The notes beneath the pieces are model-generated. The model did no database searches and was not told where the DNA came from. It saw only the letters and a list, made by a program, of their open reading frames with translations. Both the position numbers and the translations under genes were made by a program. From contig CAYMRB010000105.1 of NCBI GenBank assembly GCA_964392615.1, positions 1 through 24,219 of the forward strand: DNA of 24,219 bases. The letters are read 5' to 3'. Position 1 is the stretch's first letter, and the number at the start of each line of letters is the position of its first letter. Shown piece after piece: positions 22,509 to 24,219 of the stretch. Source of the DNA: CAYMRB01 sp964392615. Lineage in GTDB: Bacteria > Planctomycetota > UBA8108.

Positions 22509-24219
22509 ATGTTGACGGTCCAGTGTCAATGCGGTGCGAACTACAACGCTCCCGAGCGCTTCGCCGGCCGGAGTATGCGGTGCAAGCGTTGTTCAGCGGT
22601 TCTCACGATTCCGGCGCCCGAGACGGCGCCCGAGACACCGCCCGAGAAGGACCTCGAGGAAACGGCGGTGATGGGGAACAGCGACCGCGAGGAGATGGAG
22701 CGGACGCGACCGCGCGCGGGGAAGAAGAAGTCGTTCAAGCCCCCGAAGAAGGGCGCGGGTAAGAAGTCCGTCGTCAAGAAGGGCGGCAAGAAGAAGTCGT
22801 TCGCGAAGAAGAAGGGCGTCGGGCGCCGCGGCGCTGCGCCGCGGCGGGGAGACGTCGACGCGGCGGGCAGCAAGGAGATGGAGGAGGATCGCGGCGGTTC
22901 GAAGAGCCGCATGCTCCTTCTGGTCCTGCTTCTCGTCGTCGTGATCGGCGGCGGTGGGGCGGTGTACTACTTCTTCTTCATGGACAAGACGCCGACCGTC
23001 GCGACGGACGACTCCGGCAAGCCGGCCGCTGACGACGACGACGACGATGCGACCAGCGGTGACGATGACGACGACCTCGGCGCCGCCGACGATGACGACG
23101 ATGACGACAGCGACCTCGTCGATCTCGGTGACGACGATGACGATGACGCGATGGAGTTGCCGTCTGCGCCCATCGATCTGCTGTCGCTCGTGCCCGCCGA
23201 CGCCGGTTTCGTGGTGCAGCTGAGCAATCTGAGCGACCTCGGAGCGTTCGCCGACGCCTACGAGACCCATCCGATGCTCGGCGGCATGATCAAAAACGCG
23301 AAGGAGCAGACCGAGGGTACGGAGGTCGGCGAGGCCGAGGCGTTCCTCGAGAAGGCCGGCGTCGAGTTGCAGGACATCGATCGCATCGTCGTGGCGGGCG
23401 CCATCCCGGCGGACGCGCTGAACGACGAAGCGGCGGAGGAGCTCGAGGCGCCGGAGGATCTCGTCGCGCTCGTACAGGGATCGTTCGACGCCACGAAGCT
23501 CGTTGCCGCCGTCCGTGAGGAGTATGGCAGCGGGTCGTCTCGGAAGATCGGCGACCTCGAGTTCTGGCCGTTCGAGGACGAGGGGTCAAAGGCTCACATC
23601 GCGGCGTTGACGAGCGGGCAGGTCGTCGCTGCGGGGGGCGCGTACCTCGACAAGGTCGTGAGCCTGCTCGACGGCGAGGGCGACGCGATCGGCTCGAACG
23701 AAGCGCTCTCCGGCGTCGCCGGATCGTTCGGGAAGGGACACGATCTCGCGATCGCGGTCGCGCTGCCCGCGGAGGCCCGGGCGAAGCTCTCGGAGGTGCC
23801 GGCGGAGATGGCCAACTTCATCCCGTCGTGGAACGAGATCTACATCGGCCTCGACCTGTCGAACGACGGCGCGTTGACGCTCGGCATCACCGGACGTTCG
23901 TCGAACGTGGACGAGGTGAAGCTGGACGAGAACCGCGTCAAGATGGCGGTCAACGTGCTGCTAGGCAGTGCGCTCCCGCCGCCGCTGCAGCCGTATCTGA
24001 AGAAGATCGAGATCTCGAGCGCGGGTCAGCTCGTCGACGTGAACCTGCCGCTGAGTCGCGAGGACATCGACGGGATCGTCGGCATCGTCATGCAGCTGAT
24101 GGCGGGCGGACCGCCAGCGCCGGGGGATGACGACGACGATGGGCTCGACGACGACGACGATCTGTCGGACGACGACGACGATCTGTCGGACGACGACGAC
24201 GATGGGTTCGACGACGACG
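22509..24219 (+). CDS. Zinc-ribbon, single-TM, Asp-rich envelope protein (3' partial)
   Basis: The frame stays open for 570 codons to the window end. Residues 4-28 form an MJ0042-like zinc ribbon (VQCQCGANY and MRCKRCSA; Cys6, Cys8, Cys25, Cys28). Residues 72-114 are extremely lysine/arginine-rich (GKKKSFKPPKKGAGKK and similar). One TM helix follows at about 135-157 (MLLLVLLLVVVIGGGGAVYY). The far side begins with poly-Asp runs at about 175-212, then a ~320-residue folded domain (APIDLLSLVPADAGFVVQL, WNEIYIGLDLSNDGALTLG) vaguely like DUF3352-type proteins. It ends in tandem poly-Asp repeats from residue 540. The start ATG 22509 has GAGGAG at 22493-22498 (10-nt spacer). Function is unknown, and the basic side is predicted to be cytoplasmic. 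Confidence 0.85.
   Translation, partial: MLTVQCQCGANYNAPERFAGRSMRCKRCSAVLTIPAPETAPETPPEKDLEETAVMGNSDREEMERTRPRAGKKKSFKPPKKGAGKKSVVKKGGKKKSFAKKKGVGRRGAAPRRGDVDAAGSKEMEEDRGGSKSRMLLLVLLLVVVIGGGGAVYYFFFMDKTPTVATDDSGKPAADDDDDDATSGDDDDDLGAADDDDDDDSDLVDLGDDDDDDAMELPSAPIDLLSLVPADAGFVVQLSNLSDLGAFADAYETHPMLGGMIKNAKEQTEGTEVGEAEAFLEKAGVELQDIDRIVVAGAIPADALNDEAAEELEAPEDLVALVQGSFDATKLVAAVREEYGSGSSRKIGDLEFWPFEDEGSKAHIAALTSGQVVAAGGAYLDKVVSLLDGEGDAIGSNEALSGVAGSFGKGHDLAIAVALPAEARAKLSEVPAEMANFIPSWNEIYIGLDLSNDGALTLGITGRSSNVDEVKLDENRVKMAVNVLLGSALPPPLQPYLKKIEISSAGQLVDVNLPLSREDIDGIVGIVMQLMAGGPPAPGDDDDDGLDDDDDLSDDDDDLSDDDDDGFDDD
24141..24219. repeat. 21-bp tandem repeats encoding a seven-residue poly-Asp unit
   Basis: Units start at 24141, 24162, 24183 and 24204. 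They encode GL, LS, LS and GF dipeptides, each followed by a run of five Asp (the last cut by the window edge). The units at 24162-24182 and 24183-24203 are identical at DNA level. The repeats are in frame with the upstream protein and may vary in number between strains. Confidence 0.9.

Noticed and set aside
23031..23153. GAC/GAT-rich stretch considered as a CRISPR-like or tandem DNA repeat
   Set aside because: The runs are irregular in length and in frame with a long protein. They are poly-Asp codons without repeat-spacer structure.

Overview
The window is GC-rich, densely coded bacterial DNA, most likely from a member of the Planctomycetota. The evidence is the combination of secreted proteins ending in dockerin-like repeats, a Tat-exported Gfo/Idh/MocA oxidoreductase, a secreted type I sulfatase with the C-terminal extension common in that phylum, a MoxR/DUF58/VWA operon, and an MJ0042-like zinc-ribbon membrane protein. 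The assignment rests on gene content only. No rRNA, tRNA, CRISPR array or transposase was seen.

Layout. Positions 1-2523 (+) carry the end of one dockerin-type protein and a complete secreted trypsin-like protease with CARDB-like and dockerin domains. A Tat-exported oxidoreductase follows (2719-4053, +). An RsmB/NOP-type RNA m5C methyltransferase (4109-5662, -) diverges from an FHA-GGDEF diguanylate cyclase (5888-6805, +). An MDR-family oxidoreductase (6869-7897, +) converges on the sulfatase (7942-9735, -). A UbiD-family decarboxylase (10149-11978, -) is flanked on both sides by two diverged direct copies of a roughly 200-nt non-coding element, the most unusual feature here. A small carboxylesterase (12322-12993, +) comes next.

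The central regulatory block (13195-15747, +) is a partner-switching module in the order STAS antagonist, response regulator fused to a PP2C phosphatase, second STAS antagonist, and RsbW/SpoIIAB-type anti-sigma kinase. The expected logic is that the phosphatase dephosphorylates the STAS proteins, which then bind the kinase and release its target. No sigma factor is encoded nearby, so the output is unknown.

Convergent to this block is a four-gene operon on the minus strand (22310 down to 15772): MoxR ATPase, DUF58 protein, BatA-like VWA protein and a second VWA membrane protein. Its last two junctions are ATGA overlaps. Divergent from moxR is a gene that runs off the window end (22509-24219, +). 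It encodes a zinc-ribbon, lysine-rich, single-TM, aspartate-rich protein ending in tandem 21-bp poly-Asp repeats.
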